Shown: piece by piece, positions 46,629 to 55,125 of the stretch | Numbering within the stretch: position 1 is the stretch's first letter | Layout of the letters: each line of letters opens with the position of its first letter | Position numbers and translations under genes: made by a program | Assembly (NCBI RefSeq): GCF_900105495.1 | Contig: NZ_FNTF01000002.1 | Coordinates: 3,526,501 to 3,590,500, forward strand | Source: Pseudomonas frederiksbergensis | GTDB lineage: Bacteria > Pseudomonadota > Gammaproteobacteria > Pseudomonadales > Pseudomonadaceae | Length of the DNA stretch: 64,000 nt | Direction: 5' to 3' | The notes under the pieces: generated by a model | The model's input: the letters and a program-made list of their open reading frames with translations, nothing else | Told to the model about the DNA's origin: nothing | Databases searched by the model: none

Positions 46629-46658
46629 TTGACAGCCCGGCATTGAACTCGATATAAA
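46629..46658 (+). promoter_or_regulatory. Sigma-70 promoter of the MFS transporter
   Basis: TTGACA, an 18-base spacer, then TATAAA. Both hexamers are close to consensus. The start of transcription would fall near 46665, next to the GntR-like site. Confidence 0.7.
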
Positions 46659-46666
46659 AGGCGCAG

Positions 46667-46677
46667 TTGTACGACGA
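46667..46677. promoter_or_regulatory. GntR/FadR-type operator-like site 2, at the transcription start
   Basis: TTGTACGACGA fits TNGTNNNACNA. It begins about 8 bases after the -10 box, a classic repressor position. Confidence 0.5.
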
Positions 46678-47013
46678 CAGACGATTATCGACTGTTAAAC
46701 ACTAAAAATAAAAAAGAGTGTCGGCCACATCATGAATACAACCCGCCCGCGCATCTCCTTGAATGCCGCTTTTTATGGTTCGACCTCGACTGCTTGCCCA
46801 TCCCCACGGTCAGGCCCGTCGCATACGACTGTCCCGCCCAACGCTCGATAGCTCTTGCCAAATGTCCGACTCCAGCCGCTGAGCTTGGAGTCCCATTTTC
46901 GATCCCGCAATACCGTGGCGTGGCTCCATCGCGTTTTGACGATGCTTCACGACATCCTAGATCTCGCTTGAAACCGAGAGATCATCACCCTAATCCAACA
47001 ATAAAGTGATGCC

Positions 47014-48417
47014 ATGAATCTGAACGAGCCCATCAATGTGCAACGCGTCGGCCAAGCCGTCGGCAAGTACCGCTGGACGATTTGCGCGCTGTTGTTTTTT
47101 GCCACCACCGTCAATTACCTGGACCGCCAGGTACTGAGTCTGTTGGCGCCGGATCTGTCGACGCAATTTGGCTGGAGTAACACCGATTACGCGAACATCG
47201 CCTCTGTCTTTCAGTTCGTGTACGCGATTTCCATGCTGTTCGCCGGCCGTTTCGTTGACAAGATCGGCACCAAGAAGGCCTATGTGATTGCGATCTGCAT
47301 CTGGTCGACCGGTGCGATCATGCACGCCTTTGCAGAGCCGATGGGCGAGGGTATTGCCGGCATCAGCAGCGCCTTGGGCCTTGCCGTCATTCCGGTTTCG
47401 ATTGCAGGTTTCATGCTGTCGCGCGCCGTACTGGCGATTGGCGAAGCAGGGAACTTCCCGATTGCGATCAAGGCCACCGCCGAATATTTCCCGAAGAAGG
47501 AACGTTCCTTCGCTACCGGCATCTTCAACTCCGGCGCCAATGTGGGCGCGATCCTGGCGCCGATCAGCGTGCCGCTGATCGCCGGCCTTTGGGGCTGGGA
47601 AGCGGCGTTCATCGTGATCGGTGCGTTGGGCTTCGTCTGGGTGGTGGTATGGATTGCGCTGTACGAAAAGCCGGAGCAGCAAAAACGCCTGTCGGTGCAG
47701 GAACTGGCCTACATCCGCAGCGATCAGGGCGCGCAAGCGCTCACCGGCACCGACTCGGGTGCCGCTGCCAAAAAAGTATCGTGGTTCAAGTTGCTGACCT
47801 ACCGTCAGACCTGGGCCTTTGCCTTCGGCAAATTCATGACCGACGGCGTGTGGTGGTTCTTCCTGTTCTGGCTTCCGACCTACCTGTCGGCGCAATACGG
47901 CATGAAGGGCCAGGCCATCGTATTGCCGCTGGCCGTGCTGTACAGCATGACCATGATCGGCAGCATCGGCGGCGGCTGGTTCCCGAGCTATTTCATGTCA
48001 CGCGGCGATGCGCCGTATGACGGTCGCATGAAAGCCATGCTGGTGATCGCTTTCTTCCCGCTGCTGGTACTGCTGGCGCAGCCATTCGGTTACATCAGTT
48101 ACTGGGTGCCGGTGCTGTTGATCGGCGTGGGCGCGTCGGCGCACCAGGCGTGGTCGTGCAACATCTTCACCACGGTGTCTGACATGTTCCCGCAAAAATC
48201 CATCGCGTCGGTGGTCGGCATTGGCGGTTTGGCCGGCGGCTTGGGCGGCGTCGTGATGACCAAGACCGGCGGTTGGGTGATCGACCATTACAAACTGATC
48301 GGCGATATCCACACCGGCTACATGATCATGTTTGCCATCTGTGCGCTGGCCTATCTGGTGGCATGGAGCGTGATGAAGGCGCTGGTGCCACGCCATAAGG
48401 AAATCACCGACCTGTAA
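47014..48417 (+). CDS. MFS transporter, hexuronate/glucarate-type (ACS family)
   Basis: 467 residues, twelve membrane segments. The N-terminal signature is that of anion:cation symporters: 'RWTICALLFFATTVNYLDRQVLSLLAPDLSTQFGWSNTDYANIASVFQFVYAISMLFAGRFVDKIGTKKAY'. Then 'RAVLAIGEAGNFPIAIKATAEYFPKKERSFATGIFNSGANVGAI', the typical ExuT/GudP block. It takes up a sugar acid (hexuronate, galactonate or glucarate) with protons. The ribosome site is weak (AAGTGATG). No sugar acid enzyme gene is adjacent in this window, so the substrate is open. Confidence 0.9.
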   Translation: MNLNEPINVQRVGQAVGKYRWTICALLFFATTVNYLDRQVLSLLAPDLSTQFGWSNTDYANIASVFQFVYAISMLFAGRFVDKIGTKKAYVIAICIWSTGAIMHAFAEPMGEGIAGISSALGLAVIPVSIAGFMLSRAVLAIGEAGNFPIAIKATAEYFPKKERSFATGIFNSGANVGAILAPISVPLIAGLWGWEAAFIVIGALGFVWVVVWIALYEKPEQQKRLSVQELAYIRSDQGAQALTGTDSGAAAKKVSWFKLLTYRQTWAFAFGKFMTDGVWWFFLFWLPTYLSAQYGMKGQAIVLPLAVLYSMTMIGSIGGGWFPSYFMSRGDAPYDGRMKAMLVIAFFPLLVLLAQPFGYISYWVPVLLIGVGASAHQAWSCNIFTTVSDMFPQKSIASVVGIGGLAGGLGGVVMTKTGGWVIDHYKLIGDIHTGYMIMFAICALAYLVAWSVMKALVPRHKEITDL

Positions 48418-48986
48418 ACGACGACGCGCCTGGCCTGCTGACTTCCCGTGCGCAGGCCATTCGCCCGGTCCGAACCCGTGAGGGAGTACGGGCATTAGTG
48501 TTTTTCCATCCTGCTGCGCTTGCCGCTGTGCAAAATCGTTCTAAAAAGCCCGCCTTGCGCTTTGGAGTTTGTACTAACCTTGAAGTTGTAGGTGAAGACG
48601 CAGACTGATGCGCAAGCGGATGGCGAGGAAACGTGGGGCGCGTTCCGAAGGGTACACGGTTAGAAAGATCTCCGCGCTGAGATCCAGCCCTTATGCCGTG
48701 TGAAGCAGGACAGCACAAAACTGTTCTGTGGGAAGCCTGATAAACCTTGTAAGCCGGAGACCAGCACCGGCCACCTACTCGATTTACCAAGCCCGCCTTG
48801 TGCGGGCTTTTTAATGTCCGCCGGAACGGTTTGTATCGGAACGTATCCCGCCCACCCGCAGCTACCTTCGCATACAAAACCAGGGCATTGGCGACACTTG
48901 CGCGATACACGGCAACCTCCCAATAGAGCCACCGCATCCGCGGCAGGCTCCGCGCGACATTCCCGCGCACAGATTGGAGAAATGCC
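48418..48986. other. 569-bp gap with hairpins, no supported gene
   Basis: Contains a GGCCTGC/GCAGGCC hairpin without T-run just after the MFS stop (48432-48458) and a strong orphan terminator at 48789-48812. A frame starting 'MKQDSTKLFCGKPDKPCKP' at GTG 48700 runs through the terminator and is not believed. Confidence 0.45.
48789..48812 (+). terminator. Strong rho-independent terminator, no gene before it
   Basis: AAGCCCGC, 5-base loop CTTGT, GCGGGCTT and further T. It stands about 370 bases after the MFS gene, so it ends either that transcript or an unrecognised RNA. Confidence 0.7.
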
Positions 48987-49427
48987 ATGTTCCGTTTCAA
49001 CCACCGTATGGGCGCCAGCATGTTTGGCATCGCCGTTGCCACAGCACTCACCGCCTTCGCGGGCCTCGCTCAAGCCCAAGAGGCGCCGCCGGCAAAAAGC
49101 TGGCAGGCGGGTCTTCACCGCACCGATCTGCTGCGCCAGGACCTCGACGTCGCCGGTCGTGAAGTGATCCAGGTCCTCGTTGATTTTGATCCGGGCGTGG
49201 TGTCTCCCAAGCATTCGCATCCCGGGGTGGAAGTGGCCCACGTCATTGAAGGCACGTTTGAATATCAACTCGAAGGTCAGCCTCCAATAACGCTCAAGGC
49301 TGGCGACTCCTTGTACATCCCCGCAGGCACGGCGCATGTCGCGAAGAACGTCGGCGCGGGCAAAGCGTCTGAGCTGGCGACGTACATCGTGAAGAAAGAC
49401 ACGCCTCTGGTCGTGCTGGAAAAGTAA
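48987..49427 (+). CDS. Periplasmic cupin-domain protein
   Basis: 146 residues, GGAG before the ATG. Signal peptide 'FGIAVATALTAFAGLAQAQE'. Cupin_2 motifs: 'KHSHPGVEVAHVIEGTFEYQLEG' (G-x5-HxH-x-E-like, with two histidines and a glutamate for metal) and 'LKAGDSLYIPAGTAHVAKN'. Probably a metal-binding beta barrel in the periplasm. Enzymatic role unknown. Convergent with the DHA2 efflux gene 14 bases on. Confidence 0.87.
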   Translation: MFRFNHRMGASMFGIAVATALTAFAGLAQAQEAPPAKSWQAGLHRTDLLRQDLDVAGREVIQVLVDFDPGVVSPKHSHPGVEVAHVIEGTFEYQLEGQPPITLKAGDSLYIPAGTAHVAKNVGAGKASELATYIVKKDTPLVVLEK

Positions 49428-49440
49428 ACGAGCCGTCGGC

Positions 49441-50871
49441 TTACCGGCGGTCACGGCGCACAGCCAACGCGCGGCTTCCCAGCGCGGTGGCCAGTGCGAC
49501 AACGATCAACACCAGCGCCACGACAAAGGTGATCCGCAGACCGCTGGCCACTGCTTCGGGTCGCGCCGTTGCCATGTCGGCAGCAGCCGATGCGAGCGCA
49601 AACACCGCGCCCAGGACGGACGCTCCCGTGATGAGCCCCAGATTGCGCGACAGGTTGAGCATGCCGGAGATGACGCCGCGCTGGTCCGGCTGAACATCCG
49701 CCATGACCACCGTGTTGTTGGCGGTCTGGAACAGGGCATAGCCAATCGTGATCACGACCATCGGCAAGAGGTAGCCGCCGATGCCGAACGACTCCGGCAG
49801 TACAGACAACATGAGGCACCCGATCGCCATGGCGAAGAGCCCGGCGAGGGTCATGCGGTAGGCGCCAAAGCGGTCGGCAATACGGCCTGCGGGCACACCC
49901 GTCAGTGCCACGACAAACGGCCCGACCGACAAGACCAGGCCAACCAGAGCGGCATCGAGCCCCAGCCCATGCGCGAGATAGAAGGGGCCGACCACAAGCG
50001 TTGCCATCATCACGGTCGCGACGAGCAGGCTCATGGCGAGGCTGCCACTGAGCACCGGATCACGGAACACCGCCAAGCGAATCAACGGTGAGGTGACTCG
50101 CGCCTCGGTGAACACAAAGAGGCAGGCGCCGCCGCCCGCCGCCAACAGCAAGGCGATGTTGAGCGGGCCGAAGCTGCCTCGCCCAAGGGTCATTGCCAGA
50201 GCATAAGCGGCGAGGGTCAATGCCAGCAGCAATGTGCCCAGCGGATCGAAACCGGCGCGATCGGTCTTGGGCTGCTGGCGATCGGCGGGCAAGTAGCGAT
50301 GCGCGAGCACCAGCGTCAGCAAGCCCAGCGGTACGGTGATGAGGAAGATCGCCTGCCAGCCGAACCCGTCGATCAGCAGGCCACCGAGCGACGGTCCCAT
50401 CGCGGTGCCAATCGCCGACATCGTCCCGAGCAAGCCCATGGCGCTACCGGTCTTTGCCTTCGTCACCGTCTCGCCGACAAAGGCCATGGTGAGCGCCATC
50501 ATGATTGCTGCACCAATCCCCTGCAGCGCCCGGGCGCCAATCAGCAACCACAGCGTGGGTGCCAAACCGCACAGGGCCGACGCGAGGGTGAACACGCCGA
50601 TGCCCACCAAGAGCAGCCGCCGACGGCCTGTAATGTCACCGATCCGCCCGACGCTGACGATCAGGGTGGTAATCGCCAGAAGGTAGGCGAGGACAATCCA
50701 CTGCACGTGCTGGAAGGAGGCGTTGAACACCTGGGCCAAGGTCGGCAAACCCACATTGGCGATGCTGGTGCCGAGCGAGGACAGCAGCATCGACAGTGAA
50801 AGACTGGCCAACGCCCACCGAACCGACAGTGTTTGTTGCGCACGCTCTGCAACTGCGCTGATTGATTTCAT
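49441..50871 (-). CDS. MFS drug efflux transporter, DHA2 family (EmrB/QacA-like)
   Basis: 476 residues from ATG 50871 (AGAGGAACC upstream). Fourteen-segment DHA2 pattern. Motif A-like 'VGRIGDITGRRRLLLVGIGVFTLASALCGLAPTLWLLIGARALQGIGAAIMMA' and motif C-like 'GTAMGPSLGGLLIDGFGWQAIFLITVPLG'. It exports hydrophobic compounds or cations using the proton gradient. No EmrA-type adaptor gene is adjacent, so it probably acts alone. A LysR regulator is divergently encoded 135 bases away. Confidence 0.92.
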   Translation of the reverse strand: MKSISAVAERAQQTLSVRWALASLSLSMLLSSLGTSIANVGLPTLAQVFNASFQHVQWIVLAYLLAITTLIVSVGRIGDITGRRRLLLVGIGVFTLASALCGLAPTLWLLIGARALQGIGAAIMMALTMAFVGETVTKAKTGSAMGLLGTMSAIGTAMGPSLGGLLIDGFGWQAIFLITVPLGLLTLVLAHRYLPADRQQPKTDRAGFDPLGTLLLALTLAAYALAMTLGRGSFGPLNIALLLAAGGGACLFVFTEARVTSPLIRLAVFRDPVLSGSLAMSLLVATVMMATLVVGPFYLAHGLGLDAALVGLVLSVGPFVVALTGVPAGRIADRFGAYRMTLAGLFAMAIGCLMLSVLPESFGIGGYLLPMVVITIGYALFQTANNTVVMADVQPDQRGVISGMLNLSRNLGLITGASVLGAVFALASAAADMATARPEAVASGLRITFVVALVLIVVALATALGSRALAVRRDRR

Positions 50872-51005
50872 GCGGTTCCTCTTTTCTGGCCACTCCCGAA
50901 GCGGAGCTATCAGAAAGCTACGCCCCGGCCTAACATGGCGGAAGGCGCACCGTTTGCACTTCATACGTGCGTCCAACGCCATGTCACTCTGCCACGGGGC
51001 GCCGC

Positions 51006-51896
51006 ATGTCCACTCCCGATTTCAACTTGCTGATCACCCTTGATGTGCTGCTTGCCGAAGGCAGCGTGGCGCGCGCCGCCAAACGCTTGCGGCTGAGCCC
51101 GTCGGCCATGAGCCGGGCACTGGCGCGATTGCGTGAAACCACCGGCGATCCGCTGTTGGTCAGGGCCGGACGGGGTCTGGTGCCCACCCCGCGAGCGCTC
51201 GAACTGCGCGAGCGAGTCAGTCAGCTGGTGCAGGACGCAGAAGCGGTCCTTCGGCCTGCCGAGCAACCCGACCTTAAACAGCTGAGCCGCACCTTCACGC
51301 TGCGCACCAGTGAAGGCTTTGTCGAGAATTTTGGCGCGGACCTGATTGCCCGCATCGCCGAGCAAGCCCCAGGCGTGCGGCTGCGTTTCATGCACAAACC
51401 CGACAAGGACAGCGCGGCACTGCGCGACGGGACGGTCGATCTGGAAACAGGGGTGGTGGGGAAGGCCGCCGGGCCGGAGTTGCGTACCCAAGGCTTGTTT
51501 CGGGATCGTTTTATCGGCGTCGTGCGAAGTGGGCATCCGCTGAGCGACGGCCAGATAACCCCCGCACGTTATGCGGCGGGCAGCCACATCAGTATTTCCC
51601 GGCGAGGGCTCGACAAAGGCCCCATTGATGAGGCTCTTGAGCTGCTGGAACTGGAGCGGCACATAGCAACCATCGTTGCAGGCTTCTCCACCGCGCTGGC
51701 GCTCGCCCGGACCACTGACCTGATCGCCAGCGTTCCCGAACGCCACACCGCCAGCCTGCGCGCCGGCCTGTACAGTTTTGCCCTGCCGTTGTCTCTGCCG
51801 GCGTTCACCGTCGCCATGCTCTGGCATCCGCGGCTGGATGCCGATCCTGTGCATCGCTGGTTGCGCAGTTGCCTTCGGGATGTTTGTGCGGATTAA
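51006..51896 (+). CDS. LysR-family regulator (divergent from DHA2 efflux gene)
   Basis: 296 residues from ATG 51006. HTH 'NLLITLDVLLAEGSVARAAKRLRLSPSAMSRALARLRETTGDPLLVRAGRGLVPTPRALEL', the NodD/SyrM-like variant. Co-inducer domain 'FVENFGADLIARIAEQAPGVRLRFMHKPDKDSAALRDGTVDLETGVVG'. It lies head to head with the efflux gene, so it likely controls that gene. Confidence 0.9.
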   Translation: MSTPDFNLLITLDVLLAEGSVARAAKRLRLSPSAMSRALARLRETTGDPLLVRAGRGLVPTPRALELRERVSQLVQDAEAVLRPAEQPDLKQLSRTFTLRTSEGFVENFGADLIARIAEQAPGVRLRFMHKPDKDSAALRDGTVDLETGVVGKAAGPELRTQGLFRDRFIGVVRSGHPLSDGQITPARYAAGSHISISRRGLDKGPIDEALELLELERHIATIVAGFSTALALARTTDLIASVPERHTASLRAGLYSFALPLSLPAFTVAMLWHPRLDADPVHRWLRSCLRDVCAD

Positions 51897-52400
51897 GAAA
51901 GTTGTCAATTTTTAGCGTGTGTTCATTGTTGAAACACTCAGTGTTTCATATATGTAACGACTGGCTGATAGCGCCGACATTAACGGTGTGCGATTTTGCT
52001 ATAAAAAGAGTTTGAACTTATTAATGCATATGCGGTAACGGCGATGGTAGACAAGTGTTGCGGGTGGTTTATCGTAAATGCGAATTGACTACTAATCCAT
52101 GAAGTGGCGCAACGCTATCAATTGATGGCAATTAACTAGCAGTGAAAATGGTTGTAAAGCAGGAGTTACTTAGTTGGCGTAAGTATATGAATAACAAGAA
52201 AATATTAATTTGGTTTTATCGCAGTTAAAATCGTGTCGCGGCACAGTTGAATAGGCCGCTTGGCTGAACGCCGATGACAAAATGTTGGCAGTCGAGCAAT
52301 TGAAAAATAACTTCATAATAATGCTGACGTTTTTCTGCTGCGGTGCTAGTGTTTCTAACTCCACTTAATCGTACTTGTCTGTCTGCAGAGGCCGTGCGTT
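51897..52400. other. 504-bp AT-rich intergenic region before the exopolysaccharide-type operon
   Basis: Much lower GC than the flanking genes, with many A/T tracts and no credible gene. A perfect inverted repeat TGAAACACT-C-AGTGTTTCA lies at 51930-51948, just after the LysR stop. The region must hold the operon promoter. Its composition is that of a target for MvaT/H-NS-type silencing; that is inference. Confidence 0.55.
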
Positions 52401-53789
52401 ATGCCGTCTCCAATTCCACGGATTGCAATACTGGGTATTAGAGCGCCAAGCTTGAATAGTCCAGAACTTGAACACTTTGCCGATATAGCCAGCTTGTTGG
52501 CTGCCCCCGCATTCGATGTCGTGTTGCTGGATCTGCCCGCCGCTTACGCAGGGCGGGTGCTTCGAAAGTTGCGTACGATTCCCCCTTATCGCTACAGCCT
52601 CATTTACTGTTGCCGTGATCAGAACGGCTGGTGTGAAGCCTTGGGTGATGGCGCGTGCCCTGTCGATTCCAGCGAAATAAGAGCCCTCTGGGGCGTATGG
52701 CGCGAACGCTACAAATTGTTCGTCCAGGGTTCTGCCACTGAGCGTTTTGAAAGTCGGGTGCTTTCATGGTTGTGGCTGCGCGACAACGCGCACATTTATG
52801 CCCTGCGAGACCCCGAGGTGCCTCAGCACTATCGCTACCCCTTGCTGGACGCCCTGGCTGACAGCGAGCAGATCAACCCGTTTGTCTGGCTCAGTTTGAT
52901 GGTGCAGCAAGACTGGCTGGAAGAAGGGGTCCTGGTCGATCGCGTGCGCCTGTGTTCGGAGTGTGGCTCGGGCCGGCTCAATTACATCGATGTGTGTGCC
53001 GAATGCCAGGCCCTGGACATTTCGCGGCAACCTTCATTGCACTGCTTTACCTGTGGGCACGTGGGGCCACAGGAAAACTTTCTCAAAGACGGGGTATTGC
53101 TGTGCCCCAACTGCTTGAACCGGTTGCGGCATATCGGCAGCGATTACGACCGTCCAATGGAAAACTATCGCTGTCGCTCCTGTCAGGCGTTTTTTGTCGA
53201 TGCCGACGTGCAGGCGCGCTGCCTGGACTGCGGCCTGTCGCACACGCCTGACAAGTTGCGAGTACGCGAGGTCAGGGATTTTCGCCTGGCCGAGGCCGGG
53301 CGATTCCGCTGCCGTCAGGAATTCAGCGATCAATCGGTCAGGCACTTTGGTCGACTCAATCTGTTAGGCGGCAAGGATTTCTATGACCTGCTGACCTGGC
53401 AGATCCAGGTCGTGCGCCGCTACCCGGTGCCGGCTTTCTCAGTGCTCGGCCTGCGCTTCGTCAACCTGGCCAGTACGTTGTCCCGCCTGGGTGAACATCA
53501 CGGTCATGCCTTCATCGATAGCGTGGCCGAACGGTTGAAAGAAACCGTCCGGGACACGGACCGCTGCTCTCGCAGTACCGAAGAGTACTTCTGGATCATG
53601 CTTCCGCATACCGATGACACGGGCCTGGAAACTGTCAAACAACGCTTGAGCCGGGTCGCCGAGTTGTTTTCAGCACCGGAGGTCAGCGACATTTCCTTGC
53701 GTGTCGTCAGCATCACGGCGCCCCAGGATCTGCTCGAGCAGGAAGATGGCGAACTACTACTGGCCCGTCTGGCCAGTGAATTGGCGTGA
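52401..53789 (+). CDS. Three-zinc-ribbon (TackOD1-like) protein with degenerate GGDEF domain
   Basis: 462 residues, cytoplasmic, no membrane segment. Residues 5-110 form a receiver- or Rossmann-like alpha/beta region (RIAILGIRA..VVLLDLPA). Six CxxC pairs form three zinc ribbons: C185/C188 with C199/C202, C215/C218 with C235/C238, and C258/C261 with C274/C277. This resembles the TackOD1 domain. Residues 340-460 look like a GGDEF domain ('RLGEHHGHAFIDSVAERLKETVRDTD'), but the active loop is STEEY (392-396), so it should be inactive and may be a c-di-GMP or partner sensor. First gene of a five-gene operon; AGAGG lies upstream of the ATG. Confidence 0.82.
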   Translation: MPSPIPRIAILGIRAPSLNSPELEHFADIASLLAAPAFDVVLLDLPAAYAGRVLRKLRTIPPYRYSLIYCCRDQNGWCEALGDGACPVDSSEIRALWGVWRERYKLFVQGSATERFESRVLSWLWLRDNAHIYALRDPEVPQHYRYPLLDALADSEQINPFVWLSLMVQQDWLEEGVLVDRVRLCSECGSGRLNYIDVCAECQALDISRQPSLHCFTCGHVGPQENFLKDGVLLCPNCLNRLRHIGSDYDRPMENYRCRSCQAFFVDADVQARCLDCGLSHTPDKLRVREVRDFRLAEAGRFRCRQEFSDQSVRHFGRLNLLGGKDFYDLLTWQIQVVRRYPVPAFSVLGLRFVNLASTLSRLGEHHGHAFIDSVAERLKETVRDTDRCSRSTEEYFWIMLPHTDDTGLETVKQRLSRVAELFSAPEVSDISLRVVSITAPQDLLEQEDGELLLARLASELA

Positions 53790-53794
53790 CCGCC

Positions 53795-55123
53795 ATGAGC
53801 CCTTTCTTCGAGCAACTCTTCAGCGCATTCAGCGGGCTCATGGGGCCGGATGGTTTGAGCCGGGTGTTCTTCATGCTTTTCCCTTTGTTTCTGATCTTCG
53901 AATTACCCCTGATGATCATGGTGATGCTGGGGGTATTGCGCTGGTTCGCACGTCGGCGTACCCGTGTACCGAAGATCAGTGTCTATCGGCCCAAGGTCTC
54001 TTGCATCATTACCTGTTACAGCGAAGGGATGGACGTTCAGACCACGCTGTTAAGCCTGTGCGAGCAGACGTACCCCGGCCACATCGAGATGATTCCGGTG
54101 GTGGACGGAGCCACGGTGAACCAGCCGACGCTCAGCGCCGTTCGCAAGTTCAACGTGGACCCGAAGTTGTACCCCAGACGCCATTTGCGCCCGATCGCCA
54201 AATGGCAGAGGGGCGGGCGGGTGTCGTCATTGAACGCCGGCCTGTCGCTTGCCAGCGGCGAAATCGTGATGGCACTCGATGGCGATACGTCCTTCGACAA
54301 CAACATGGTCAGCTCCATCGTGCGCCACTTCGAGGACCCGTCGGTGCCGGCGGTCGCTGGCAGCCTGCGAGTGCGCAATGTCTGGGCGTCATGGGTGACC
54401 GCGATGCAGGCGCTGGAATACCTGTTGTCCATTCACATGTCGAAAATCGGTCTGGCCGAATGGAACCTGGTCAATAACGTCTCGGGGGCCTTCGGCGCAT
54501 TCCGTCGCAGCTTCCTGGTGAAAATCGGTGGCTGGAACACGCACACCGCCGAGGATCTGGACCTGACGTTGCGCATCAAGAGTTACTTCAAGCGACACGA
54601 CTTGAGGATCCCCTTCGAGCCGGAAGCGATTGGGCACACCGATGCACCGTCGACGCTCAGTCAGTTTCTGATGCAGCGCTTGCGCTGGGATGGCGACCTG
54701 TTTTTTCTGTACATCAGAAAGCACAACCACAACATCAGCCCCAATTTATTGGGCTGGCCGAGCTTTCTGATGATCCTGCTCAGCGGCTTCTTTTTTCAGC
54801 TGGTGCTGCCGTTTCTCATCTTCAGCTACACCTTGCTGGCGCTATTCGTTCTGCCGGGCAAGACGCTGTTGTTCCTGTTCATCCTGATTTATGCGTTGTA
54901 CCTGGCGATCACCGCGATGTTATTCGGCGCCATGTTGTTGATGGTCTCCGATCGACCTGCAAAGGACATGATTCTGGGGTTGTTGGTGCCTTTCTTCCCG
55001 CTGTTCATGCTAATCCTGCGGTGCTGGAGCGCAGTGGCCATGCTCAACGAGATCTTTCGCAGGGGTCACGAAGAAAGCTCTATGGCGCCGTGGTGGGTAC
55101 TTAAACGAGCCACGAGGTTTTGA
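53795..55123 (+). CDS. Processive family 2 glycosyltransferase (polysaccharide synthase)
   Basis: 442 residues from ATG 53795; GTG 53786, overlapping the previous stop, is an alternative. One N-terminal membrane segment (about 24-46), a GT2 catalytic domain (about 68-300) and several C-terminal segments (about 320-410). The processive D,D,D,QxxRW set is complete: D104 (VVDGA), D162/D164 (LDGDTSF), the TAED acid at 251-254, and QRLRW at 294-298. No PilZ domain is attached. The protein should polymerise a UDP-sugar and push the chain through the inner membrane, as hyaluronan, PNAG and curdlan synthases do. Product unknown. Confidence 0.9.
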   Translation: MSPFFEQLFSAFSGLMGPDGLSRVFFMLFPLFLIFELPLMIMVMLGVLRWFARRRTRVPKISVYRPKVSCIITCYSEGMDVQTTLLSLCEQTYPGHIEMIPVVDGATVNQPTLSAVRKFNVDPKLYPRRHLRPIAKWQRGGRVSSLNAGLSLASGEIVMALDGDTSFDNNMVSSIVRHFEDPSVPAVAGSLRVRNVWASWVTAMQALEYLLSIHMSKIGLAEWNLVNNVSGAFGAFRRSFLVKIGGWNTHTAEDLDLTLRIKSYFKRHDLRIPFEPEAIGHTDAPSTLSQFLMQRLRWDGDLFFLYIRKHNHNISPNLLGWPSFLMILLSGFFFQLVLPFLIFSYTLLALFVLPGKTLLFLFILIYALYLAITAMLFGAMLLMVSDRPAKDMILGLLVPFFPLFMLILRCWSAVAMLNEIFRRGHEESSMAPWWVLKRATRF

Positions 55124-55125
55124 TT

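Larger units (their letters stand above)
46323..47013. other. 690-bp low-GC regulatory gap
   Basis: No gene is supported. It contains a strong sigma-70 promoter and two GntR-like operators (listed separately) pointing to the MFS gene. The presumed transcript would have a leader of about 350 bases. Within that leader a 39-codon frame starts at 46732 and has no convincing ribosome site. Confidence 0.5.

Noticed and set aside
46732..46851. 39-codon frame in the leader of the MFS gene
   Set aside because: Could be a leader peptide, but there is no good ribosome site and no run of regulatory codons, so it is not listed as a gene.
48700..49167. 155-codon frame beginning with GTG at 48700
   Set aside because: It runs through a strong terminator and then overlaps the cupin gene in another frame.
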